DNA from: Bacteroidales bacterium
GTDB taxonomy: Bacteria; Bacteroidota; Bacteroidia; Bacteroidales; UBA10428
Reading direction: 5' to 3'
Assembly (NCBI GenBank): GCA_016938235.1
Contig: JAFGVA010000136.1
Span: 1-45,954, forward strand
DNA length: 45,954 nt
The notes under the pieces are model-generated. The model did not search any database. It was given only the letters and a program-made list of their open reading frames with translations, and was not told where the DNA came from. Shown here piece by piece: positions 18,048 through 26,035 of the stretch (the first letter of the stretch is position 1; each line of letters begins with the position of its first letter). Both the position numbers and the translations under genes were made by a program.

Positions 18048-18437
18048 CTTCCAGAGATTATCAACAAAAGTGTTTTTTTTTGTAGGTGCAATAATTGAGC
18101 CAAAAATTAGCCAAAATTTATATATAGTATACACTCCATTTTATAAAGATTTGTAGAATTTCAAACAAAATTTTGCAATTACCAGTGCAAAATAAACTCC
18201 AAAAACTCAGTTATACTTTTAATAAAGCGCATAACGGGGTGATTATATAAAATCATAATTATATATGTAATTAAACACATAACTAATGTCGGTTATCACT
18301 CATAGGTGATTTTAGTTATTACACTTTGGTGAGAAAAATCACTCATTTCGTGTAAAATTTAGAACCTTTTTAAATAGGTTTCGTACCTAAATTCAAAAGT
18401 GTTAGAGTTGAAAACCAAAATAAGTTAACAAGTTCAT
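18048..18437. other. 390-base AT-rich intergenic region before the T9SS cargo gene
   Basis: No gene is visible. I see a perfect eight-base dyad ATTTTGCA / TGCAAAAT (18170-18177 and 18186-18193), a nine-base direct repeat ATCACTCAT at 18295-18303 and 18338-18346 (43 bases apart, about four helical turns), and a dyad ATCAC / GTGAT overlapping its first copy (18295-18310). A small hairpin AGGT-TTCGT-ACCT is at 18376-18388. TTTG at 18325-18328 and a TAAAATTT box about 20 bases later could form a weak promoter for the next gene. Confidence 0.4.
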
Positions 18438-21400
18438 ATGCAATTGAATAAAAATATAATAAAACTATTTGCGCTATTATATGCCTTCCTGATCGGAATA
18501 TCGAATTCTTACAGCCAGGACACAATCGCATTCTATAATTTCGATGATGGCAATACAACAGCATTTACAACAGGCGCACTGGGCCTCAATGGCGATTCAG
18601 ATAACAGAACTTCATGGGAAATCGGAATGCCTCAGGGAGGACAGGGTTACAATAATACCGTTAAACCCGGAGTTTTTGCAGGAAGTCTTGATCCTGTTGC
18701 CGACTACACAACCGGAAATACATTAAACTACGTTGCCGGCCAGGGATTATCAACCAGTAGTAAAAAAGAAGGAATTGCTGCCTATTACAGCAACTCTAAT
18801 GAATGGTTTCAGACTCCGGCAATAAATTGCTTAAACTATTTTAATGTTACCTTATCGTTTATGCAATGGGCTAACTTCGAACCAGGTTTTGATTTTCCAT
18901 CTGTTGAAGTTTCGAACGATGGTACAACATGGACTGCTGTTTATCAACCAGAAAGACTGGAACAAACATCATGGGAACAGGTTGAAATCAATATTGCTAA
19001 TTATGCCAGCAATCAGGCAACAGTTTATATACGTTGGAGAACCGAAAGCGACGAAGCAATTTTCTATTCAGGTTGGAATATCGATGATGTTTTATTTAAA
19101 GGCGACTACATATCAAACGATGCAGACTCATGGATAAGTTTCGGATCATCATTTCCATTGTCCATTTCATCGACCATCGACTCATATACCGAAAGAATTT
19201 CAATTGCAGATTTTACAATTAGTGATGCAGGCTCTGGCGATTTGCTTTCTACAATAATTGATACACTGGTTATTATTCAAAATCAGAACAACACCATTCC
19301 GAACTGGAGAAAAGCCATAGCTGGTGCATCTTTGTATGATCCGGAATCACATATCGAATTGGTAGGCAAAGTAGAACAAACCAGAATTTTTTTCACAAAT
19401 CAAAATTTATTGACCATAGCAGACGGCAGCTCCAGAAATTATATTCTAAGAATTTATCTAAACGTTAAATTATCTGAAATTTACGATAAGGATGTTTTAG
19501 GTCTGGAGATAAATTATGCAAATTTTAATACTTCTACAGCTGGTTCACAAATAAGTTCAGGCTCCGTATCATCGGCTTCAAACGAACTTGTGGTTGATAT
19601 TGCTGCGACTAAACTTACCTTTATTACAGAACCAGACCAACTGGTTGAGCAAAACAGAATTATTATGCCTCTTATTGAGGTTGCAGCCACCGATGCTAAT
19701 GGTAACATTGATACTGATTATCAAGGTACAATACAACTTTCGAACTCCAGCAGTCTTGCCATGAGCAATAATCAGGCTGCATTGGCAAATGGATTAGCTT
19801 CTTTTATTACATTTATCTTTAATGAAACTGGTGGACCTGTAAGATTAACTGCCGAAATTACCGATAAATCTCTTATGGGTGCCGAAAGTTCTGTTACCAT
19901 TACTATTTCTAAATCAATAGCCAATTATGTTTTCTTCGATAATTTTGATAATTCAGGAATTGCAGGGTGGACATCAGGAGCAATAACCGGAAGCTCTTCG
20001 TGGCAACAAGGTATTCCTATGGGCGGACAAGGATATTGTGATGTGATAGGAAGTAAAACATATATAGGAAATCCTGATCCTACTAGCGATCATTCTTCGA
20101 ATAATACAACCAACAAGGTTTATGGACAAGGTTTGGCTGCCAGCTCAAAATTTGAAGGCAATTCAGGTCATTATAATAATTCGAATGAATGGTTAATGAG
20201 CCCGGCAATAAATTGCAGCGAATACTATAATGTTCAGCTTAGTTTCTGGCGTTGGGCAAATATGGAGCCGGGAATCGATAAGGCTTTTGTAGAAATAAGT
20301 ACCGATGGTTCAAACTGGATTGATTTAGGTCATGACTTATATCCTGAGGATATCACCTGGACAAATGTTGTTTTTGATATTTCAACAATTGCCGACAGAC
20401 AGTCAACAGTATACATCCGCTGGAGAATGGAAAGCAACGGAAGCATCTTCTATTCCGGATGGAACATTGACGATGTTGAATTAAACGGAGTTTACTCACC
20501 TGTAACTACATGGACTGGTAATAGTTCGGAATACTGGTCGGATGCACAAAACTGGAGCACAGGAGTTGTTCCTAATGAGTTTTCCAGTGTAATTATTGAG
20601 GCAGGCACGACTTATTCTCCATCGGTTGTCAGCACCAACGCATACAGCAAAGAAATATTGATAAAACAGGGTGCAATATTAACCGTTGAGAGCGGTGGAA
20701 CACTCGACATTTTTGGTGATTTAACCATTGAGACCAGTTCCTCATCTTATGGTTCAGTAATAGATAAGGGCAATATTAATGTTAATGGAAATGGAATTAT
20801 GACCCGCTATCTTTCAGCCAGACGATGGTATTACCTTGCCTCTCCTTTCAAAAGTACATCAAGTGTATTGTTTGGACAAAATATTTATAAATACAACGAG
20901 GTTTCCGCAGCAGATGACTGGTCTTTAGGCTGGGAAGTTGTACTTAATGAGTCTTTGATGCCTGGTGTTGGATACGATGTGTTTACCTATGTAAACAAAG
21001 AAATTAATATGACAGGAGCTTTTAATACCGGAAATGTAAATATTAACTTAACATACACCGACGGTGCTGAAGTGGCTGAGCATGAAGGCTGGAACCTTAT
21101 TGGAAATCCTTATCCTTCGGCAATTGACTGGGATGCTCCAACGGGTTGGACCAGAACCAACATTAATAATGCTATTTATATCTGGAACGAAGAACAACAA
21201 AACTTCGTAACCTATGTCGGAGGAACAGGAGCAAACGGAGGTTCGCAGTACATACCACCTATGCAGGGTTTCTTTGTTAAAGTTTCAAGTCCCGGAAGCG
21301 GTTCAATAAATATGACTAATGAGGTCAGACACAACAATACAACAGTTAGTCTTAAATCGACTTTCAACTATAAAAATGAATTAAAATTTAAGCTTACCGG

Positions 21401-22289
21401 TAGTACTTATTCAGATGAGGCAGTTATAAAATTAAACAAAGATGCTACGGATGGATTTGACACACAATTCGATGCAGACAAGAAATTTTCAGATAACTCG
21501 TCTGTACCTCAGATCTATTCCTATGGTGAAAACACAAATCCTCTTGTAATAAACAGTCTTGAAGAAACAAAGGAATATAGAACAGTTAAACTGTACAGCT
21601 CTTTAAGCAATGCCGGAACATATACTCTGTCTGTCGAAGGTATGAATGATTTCGATTATTCGAAGACTTTATACCTCGAAGATCTGGTGCTGGATACTTT
21701 AATTGATTTAAACGAGACTAAAGTTTATAGTTTCGAAACAGATGCTATTACAGATTCTGTAAGATTTGTTGTACACATTGGCATGCCCCTGACTATGGAA
21801 TATGCTGTAAAGCATGTTAGCGAAGGAATGACTAATGATGGTGAAATAGACCTTACTATCAGGGGCGGAGCACAGCCAATTCTTTCAATAGAATGGTCAA
21901 ACGGTCAGGAACAGCCCGATTTGGAAGGAATTACAGCCGGAACATACATCGTTGTTGTAACAGATTATGATTTGAATACTTTAACTGATACAATTGTTGT
22001 TCTTCAAGATATTGGAGACGGCCAATTGATTTCTGTTAACGACTCGTCTGATTCTGACGGATATGATATAGTTTATAGTTCTGTTAATACAATTTCGGTA
22101 AAAACCATAAATGATTTTGTGTTCACAAAAGGAATATCCGTCTATGATTTATCGGGCCGAAATGTCTTTCAGGATAATTCACCGGAAATAGGTAGTTTTG
22201 AAATCTTACATAACCTGCCAGAGGGGATATATATTTTAACTCTGCACGGTAACTCCCGTATAGTTTCATACAAAATTCTGATTCATTAA
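18438..22289 (+). CDS. Large secreted multidomain protein with T9SS C-terminal sorting domain
   Basis: A 1283-residue exported protein. A signal peptide covers about residues 1-26 (YSQD follows). Residues 27-222 and 497-682 are two copies of the same jelly-roll-like module, each with RTSWEIGMPQGGQGYN-type and FYSGWNIDDV motifs. Between them, residues 390-490 look like an invasin- or filamin-type Ig domain (LTFITEPDQLVEQNRIIMPL). Residues 690-1120 hold the WTGNSSEYWSDAQNW segment seen in many Bacteroidota surface proteins. Residues 1125-1191 form a SprB-type repeat (IEWSNGQEQPDLEGITAGTY). Residues 1212-1283 are a type A T9SS sorting domain (ISVYDLSGRNVFQ, then LPEGIYILTL). Likely surface-exposed or released; adhesion is plausible, and no catalytic motif was seen. 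T9SS components themselves are not in this window. Confidence 0.88.
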   Translation: MQLNKNIIKLFALLYAFLIGISNSYSQDTIAFYNFDDGNTTAFTTGALGLNGDSDNRTSWEIGMPQGGQGYNNTVKPGVFAGSLDPVADYTTGNTLNYVAGQGLSTSSKKEGIAAYYSNSNEWFQTPAINCLNYFNVTLSFMQWANFEPGFDFPSVEVSNDGTTWTAVYQPERLEQTSWEQVEINIANYASNQATVYIRWRTESDEAIFYSGWNIDDVLFKGDYISNDADSWISFGSSFPLSISSTIDSYTERISIADFTISDAGSGDLLSTIIDTLVIIQNQNNTIPNWRKAIAGASLYDPESHIELVGKVEQTRIFFTNQNLLTIADGSSRNYILRIYLNVKLSEIYDKDVLGLEINYANFNTSTAGSQISSGSVSSASNELVVDIAATKLTFITEPDQLVEQNRIIMPLIEVAATDANGNIDTDYQGTIQLSNSSSLAMSNNQAALANGLASFITFIFNETGGPVRLTAEITDKSLMGAESSVTITISKSIANYVFFDNFDNSGIAGWTSGAITGSSSWQQGIPMGGQGYCDVIGSKTYIGNPDPTSDHSSNNTTNKVYGQGLAASSKFEGNSGHYNNSNEWLMSPAINCSEYYNVQLSFWRWANMEPGIDKAFVEISTDGSNWIDLGHDLYPEDITWTNVVFDISTIADRQSTVYIRWRMESNGSIFYSGWNIDDVELNGVYSPVTTWTGNSSEYWSDAQNWSTGVVPNEFSSVIIEAGTTYSPSVVSTNAYSKEILIKQGAILTVESGGTLDIFGDLTIETSSSSYGSVIDKGNINVNGNGIMTRYLSARRWYYLASPFKSTSSVLFGQNIYKYNEVSAADDWSLGWEVVLNESLMPGVGYDVFTYVNKEINMTGAFNTGNVNINLTYTDGAEVAEHEGWNLIGNPYPSAIDWDAPTGWTRTNINNAIYIWNEEQQNFVTYVGGTGANGGSQYIPPMQGFFVKVSSPGSGSINMTNEVRHNNTTVSLKSTFNYKNELKFKLTGSTYSDEAVIKLNKDATDGFDTQFDADKKFSDNSSVPQIYSYGENTNPLVINSLEETKEYRTVKLYSSLSNAGTYTLSVEGMNDFDYSKTLYLEDLVLDTLIDLNETKVYSFETDAITDSVRFVVHIGMPLTMEYAVKHVSEGMTNDGEIDLTIRGGAQPILSIEWSNGQEQPDLEGITAGTYIVVVTDYDLNTLTDTIVVLQDIGDGQLISVNDSSDSDGYDIVYSSVNTISVKTINDFVFTKGISVYDLSGRNVFQDNSPEIGSFEILHNLPEGIYILTLHGNSRIVSYKILIH

Positions 22290-22294
22290 ATCTA

Positions 22295-22325
22295 TTGAAT
22301 TCTTAACTTTTCTTTGGTAAATTTG
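22295..22325 (+). promoter_or_regulatory. Predicted promoter of the PID-CTERM-like mini-gene
   Basis: TTG at 22295-22297, a 20-base spacer, then TAAATTTG at 22318-22325, a full match to the Bacteroidota -7 consensus TAnnTTTG. The start codon of the small gene is 28 bases further on, which suggests it is transcribed separately from the large T9SS gene upstream. Confidence 0.55.
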
Positions 22326-22352
22326 TTAATACAAAAAGAGAAATTTATAGTC

Positions 22353-22520
22353 ATGAAGAATCTGAGGGGAATTGCATTGTTATTGCTGATATTAGCACCA
22401 GTTGTTTTACTGGGACAACCTGGGAATCCGCCGGCAGCTCCAATTCATGGAGTTGTTTATTTACTGGCTGCAGGGCTGGGATTTGGCATTCTCAAACTAA
22501 GAGAAAAGGGTAAGAAATAA
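22353..22520 (+). CDS. 55-residue PID-CTERM-like exosortase substrate
   Basis: I start this gene at the ATG at 22353, which gives a proper signal peptide (MKNLRGIALLLLILAPVVLL, then GQ). An earlier in-frame ATG at 22314 would lie inside the predicted promoter. After cleavage, only NPPAAPIHG remains before a hydrophobic segment (VVYLLAAGLGFGILKL) and a basic tail (REKGKK). That tripartite end (Pro-rich motif, membrane helix, basic cluster) is the pattern of PID-CTERM sorting tails of Bacteroidota, with His in place of the Asp of the PID motif. An exosortase is encoded about 1.9 kb downstream, which supports the reading. The mature product would be almost nothing but a linker. It may serve as a small surface-attached or released peptide. 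Function unknown. Confidence 0.75.
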   Translation: MKNLRGIALLLLILAPVVLLGQPGNPPAAPIHGVVYLLAAGLGFGILKLREKGKK

Positions 22521-22529
22521 TTTTTTCTG

Positions 22530-24212
22530 TTATTTAAAAACCTGGCTGAAAGGAACCGGCGTTTGTTGCTCCGATAAAATCATAATTTCATATGAACGAA
22601 ACTTTTCGCTTATAATACTTTTTGAATAGTTATTTGAGTCGAGTTTAAAACCCGAAATATCCAATACTGAATAAAACAGAAACTCGGTTGCTGTTTTCTT
22701 TTTTAGATTATTCCCAATTACATTTTCAATACCCGGGTTATACAATAGATATTCATCTGAAAACCATGCAATAAGAGGCACATGGTATAATTGTGGACTA
22801 AGGTTTTTAAATCCCCGCCCAAAGCCAATATTGGAGTTGTCAAATAAGTTTTCGCCATGGTCGGAACAATAAATCATAGCAGAGAAGGTATTACTTTGCC
22901 TGAGTGTTCGTATTACTTCCGAAAGAAAATAATCGGTATAAAGTATTGAATTATTATAACTATTTATAAGCTTCTGCCTGTTTCGGGCTGTAAAAATCAC
23001 ATGCTGATTTTTTTTCATATCGGGAACAAAACCTGCAAATTCATCAGGATACCTGTTTTGATAAGGGTAATGACTGCCATTAGTATGCAAAACAACAAAC
23101 AGGTTTTCAGGGTTTTCGTTAATAACAGACTGAAGTTTTTCTATCAACTCACCATCGTAGCAATTCTGATGGTAGCAATTTACCGTTTCAAACAAATCGG
23201 CTCTGACGGAAATAAACCCTATTTTATTAAACTGGTTGTGTTGTGTACTTAACCAAACTGTTTTAAACCCTGCTTCGTTATAATAATCAACTAAAGTAGG
23301 TGTAGTTTGAATTTTATCTGTCGAATCGGTTATTGAAAGAGGAGAGAGCATATAGGGTATGGTTCTTAGGGTAGTGAACGATGAACTGAAAACGGAGTCA
23401 AAAGAGAATATATTATTTTCATTTATGAGCCTGGGATTAGTCTTCTTTTTGTAACCGTTTAGTTGCCAATTATCATATCTCGACGATTCGCCAAGTACTA
23501 AAACATATACTTCCCTTTTATTTAATTGTGAATCTCTGTCGGTAATCTTTAAATCAAATTGTTTTTTTGTATAATCCGTAACTTTCTCTCTTCTCTTCCA
23601 GGCCTTATAAATGCTTCGATATACTCCATATGGTGTTTCTTCAAAATAGATTTGCACAGTATCTCCCGAAAAAAATGAGAATTCATTTTTTTGAACAGAA
23701 GAATACATTCCGGCAACCAGGAAAGATGCCAACAGACTTAAGATTAACACTATACGTGTTTTATACTGGAAATATATTTTGGTTTTACAGGATTTTACAA
23801 GCGACAGGAAAAACAATGCATAATAGGCAAACAAGAGTATAGCAATTCCCCACATACCGGAAATAAACTCAAAAACATCCTCTTTTGCTGCCGTTAAAAC
23901 AATAGTATAAAGTTGTTTTGGAGGCCACTCTTCAAAAATAAAAATAGCAAAGCTAAGTGCAGGGGTTATAATTATAAAAGGCAAAAACAAAAGCACAAGA
24001 ACAACAGGATTAACTTTATTTAGAACTAATCCGGGTACTAAAAACAAAACAAATGAAAGCAATAAATAAAAAACCGGTTTTAATAATAAATGAAAATCAA
24101 GCCCGAAAAGGGCAATTAAAAAAAATTCGAAATAGGGGTAAAAAACAAGGAAACCTAATAATAGAATCCAGACTTTATTTTCCGCTGTTTTTATAATTTG
24201 TTCATTCGGCAT
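22530..24212 (-). CDS. Phosphoethanolamine transferase-like membrane sulfatase-fold protein
   Basis: A 560-residue protein with about five hydrophobic helices in residues 14-170, then a periplasmic alkaline-phosphatase/sulfatase-fold domain. Family motifs: YVLVLGESSRYDNWQLNGY (metal-binding Glu242), the nucleophile region SSFTTLRTIPYML (Thr280 or Thr281, five to six residues before the Pro as in EptA), HTNGSHYPY, and YCSDHGENLFD near the end. EptA/CptA-type enzymes transfer phosphoethanolamine from phosphatidylethanolamine to lipid A, core sugars or other periplasmic acceptors. It converges on the PID-CTERM-like gene (nine bases between stops) and diverges from the exosortase gene, so it sits inside the exosortase locus. 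Whether it modifies lipid A or the sorting pathway's product is open. Confidence 0.85.
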   Translation of the reverse strand: MPNEQIIKTAENKVWILLLGFLVFYPYFEFFLIALFGLDFHLLLKPVFYLLLSFVLFLVPGLVLNKVNPVVLVLLFLPFIIITPALSFAIFIFEEWPPKQLYTIVLTAAKEDVFEFISGMWGIAILLFAYYALFFLSLVKSCKTKIYFQYKTRIVLILSLLASFLVAGMYSSVQKNEFSFFSGDTVQIYFEETPYGVYRSIYKAWKRREKVTDYTKKQFDLKITDRDSQLNKREVYVLVLGESSRYDNWQLNGYKKKTNPRLINENNIFSFDSVFSSSFTTLRTIPYMLSPLSITDSTDKIQTTPTLVDYYNEAGFKTVWLSTQHNQFNKIGFISVRADLFETVNCYHQNCYDGELIEKLQSVINENPENLFVVLHTNGSHYPYQNRYPDEFAGFVPDMKKNQHVIFTARNRQKLINSYNNSILYTDYFLSEVIRTLRQSNTFSAMIYCSDHGENLFDNSNIGFGRGFKNLSPQLYHVPLIAWFSDEYLLYNPGIENVIGNNLKKKTATEFLFYSVLDISGFKLDSNNYSKSIISEKFRSYEIMILSEQQTPVPFSQVFK

Positions 24213-24319
24213 ACTTAATATTGAATTCTAAATAAAAGTTTTAAGGTCACAGACAATTGACTAAATTTAAAGAATATATTTAATTTTACTTTGATAAATT
24301 AACATGGCAACTAAATCGC

Positions 24320-24351
24320 TTTGAATATTTTAGTATGTCGAAATAGAATTT
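24320..24351 (+). promoter_or_regulatory. Possible promoter of the exosortase gene
   Basis: TTTG at 24320-24323, a 20-base spacer and TAGAATTT at 24344-24351, which matches six of the eight positions of the TAnnTTTG box, counting the two free ones. It is placed about 35 bases before the exosortase start codon. The match is partial, so this is tentative. Confidence 0.3.
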
Positions 24352-24385
24352 ATAGCTTTAGACAATAATATTTTTCCCTCTCATA

Positions 24386-24946
24386 ATGAAGAGCCTGATT
24401 TTGAAATACAAGCAGTTTTTAAGCGAAAGAAGCAAACTTGATATTTTCCTTCTTAAAGGGTTTATACTGGCTTGTACTTATTTTGTTCTACGCATATTAT
24501 TTCGGGGTGTAGAAGCATTTAATGCCGTATTTCAATGGAGTAAACACCTGATGATAAATTTTTATTTAAAAACCAGCCAGTTTCTCATTGATAATCTGGG
24601 ATATGAAACTTTAAGCTATAATAACGTACTTAAAATTGCAGATTCCAATGGAATTAAAGTTGTAAATGCATGCATTGGCTGGTCAATCATGGCCTTGTTT
24701 ATTGGCTTTATCATCGCTTATCCGGGAACCAAAAAATCAAAATTCAGGATAATTCCACTTGGACTGGCAGCAATTATTCTGGCCAATATCCTCAGAATTA
24801 CCTTAATGGCCGTAATATCTTATGAATCTCCCGACAGCCTGCAATTCTATCACAGGTATATTTTTAACTTCATACTTTACCTGGTTGTTTTTGCCGCCTG
24901 GATATGCTGGATCAGAAGCAATAACAAGAATGAATTAGCTCAGTAA
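24386..24946 (+). CDS. Exosortase/archaeosortase family transpeptidase
   Basis: A 186-residue integral membrane protein with about five hydrophobic helices. The three catalytic residues of the family are all present in the right order: Cys96 in VVNACIGWSIMALFIGF, Arg137 in LANILRITLMAV, and His156 in LQFYHRYIFN. Exosortases cleave C-terminal sorting signals after membrane insertion and are thought to attach the protein to a lipid or glycan at the cell surface. The sequence is shorter than PEP-CTERM exosortases of Proteobacteria and resembles the compact Bacteroidota forms (XrtF/XrtX-like). I do not assign a subfamily. Its presumed substrate, the 55-residue PID-CTERM-like protein, is encoded 1.9 kb away. 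The convergent DUF2490 gene begins five bases after this stop. Confidence 0.92.
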   Translation: MKSLILKYKQFLSERSKLDIFLLKGFILACTYFVLRILFRGVEAFNAVFQWSKHLMINFYLKTSQFLIDNLGYETLSYNNVLKIADSNGIKVVNACIGWSIMALFIGFIIAYPGTKKSKFRIIPLGLAAIILANILRITLMAVISYESPDSLQFYHRYIFNFILYLVVFAAWICWIRSNNKNELAQ

Positions 24947-24951
24947 TGCTA

Positions 24952-25626
24952 TTATAATTCAAAAGTGATTTTCGCTGCAATTAGGTGCGATTTAAGCGGA
25001 TTAGTTTCAAAAAACTCATTTTGGAATTTATAATCCAGATCAAGAAACAAATTCTTGTCAATTTTGTAATTTACACCCAAAGTAAAACGGTATTTTTTTT
25101 CTTTGAGAACAAAATCAGGCTTGTGCAGAAAGAACAGTTCCATCGAAGTCTGTGGCCTGAGATTCCACCTTTTACGATAATAGCTTGCTGCAATTTTGTG
25201 CCTGTGTTCCTGGTAAGGCATATTTCCGTTAACACGACTGTTTATTCCAACATATTCCCACTGGTAAATAAAACGGTAATCAAGCCTCAATCGGTTAATT
25301 TTGGTATCGAATTTTCCGTACAGGCCAAAACGATTTACTATGTATGAATAGTCTTCCAGATTATTTTTCTTTTGAATTCTGTAACGGGCACCTGCTTTAA
25401 AGAAACTGGTTACGGGAACCGAAAAATCAAAATCGGCATGAATTGCTCTGACAGCACCCGAATTCCTGGTAAGCCTTATCTCCGGCGATATTTCAAAATC
25501 TATTAAATTGAAAGCTTCACCCTCTAATTCAGCAGCCCACCAAGTCTGAAAATCGGTACGTTGAGCAAAAGAATCTTTAGCAAAATACAATAACAAAAGA
25601 AATATAACTATGCAAAATCGCCTCAT
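24952..25626 (-). CDS. DUF2490 family outer-membrane beta-barrel protein
   Basis: A 224-residue protein with a signal peptide (LLLYFAKDSFAQ) followed by RTDFQTWWAAELEGEAFNLI, the usual start of DUF2490 proteins. Repeated amphipathic strands (RLDYRFIYQWEYVG, HRHKIAASYYRKRW, FTLGVNYKIDKNLFLDLDYK) and an end in AAKITFEL fit a small outer-membrane barrel of about ten to twelve strands. Function of the family is unknown. The start codon follows the stop of the upstream lipoprotein gene by one base, and that gene follows a CotH protein, giving a three-gene operon. Confidence 0.85.
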   Translation of the reverse strand: MRRFCIVIFLLLLYFAKDSFAQRTDFQTWWAAELEGEAFNLIDFEISPEIRLTRNSGAVRAIHADFDFSVPVTSFFKAGARYRIQKKNNLEDYSYIVNRFGLYGKFDTKINRLRLDYRFIYQWEYVGINSRVNGNMPYQEHRHKIAASYYRKRWNLRPQTSMELFFLHKPDFVLKEKKYRFTLGVNYKIDKNLFLDLDYKFQNEFFETNPLKSHLIAAKITFEL

Positions 25627-25627
25627 A

Positions 25628-26026
25628 TTAATCGATTATTGTAATAGTTTCAACTTCAACAACCTGGTCCTTACCGATAATCTCAACCTCTTTCATTATT
25701 GGCACAAGTTCGTTGGTATGTATAATATCGAGCGATTTCGACAAAACATAAACTTTATATTTTCCTTCTTGTAAATAGCTAAATTCATATTTCCCATCAT
25801 ATCCGGTCTGAAATTTATCGCCATATATTTCATCATCACCATAAATAATATACACATCAACATCCTGGGCAGCATAGGGATCTCCCACTTTAATGGTCAT
25901 ATCCTTATTATACTCCTGAACAAAAACACTTCCTTTAATACTTGAACTTCCGCCTCTGCCTTCAGATGTTTCGCATGCGGTTACCATTAATAAAACTGGA
26001 ATAATAAATAGGAAAAGCTTCTTCAT
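25628..26026 (-). CDS. Small lipoprotein with carboxypeptidase-regulatory-like (transthyretin) fold
   Basis: A 132-residue protein with a signal peptide and lipobox (MVTACETS, Cys18) followed by a Gly/Ser-rich spacer and a single beta-sandwich: IKGSVFVQEYNKDM, AAQDVDVYIIYGDDEIYG, FQTGYDGKYEFSYLQEGKYK and VYVLSKS. The GYDGKYEFSYLQEGKYKVYV core is the signature of the CarboxypepD_reg/SdrD-B-like prealbumin fold. Such domains bind or stiffen at the cell surface and have no catalytic role. It lies nine bases after the CotH protein gene and one base before the DUF2490 gene, so it is the middle member of an envelope operon. It may be the outer-membrane anchor for that group. Confidence 0.8.
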   Translation of the reverse strand: MKKLFLFIIPVLLMVTACETSEGRGGSSSIKGSVFVQEYNKDMTIKVGDPYAAQDVDVYIIYGDDEIYGDKFQTGYDGKYEFSYLQEGKYKVYVLSKSLDIIHTNELVPIMKEVEIIGKDQVVEVETITIID

Positions 26027-26035
26027 ATTGAATAA

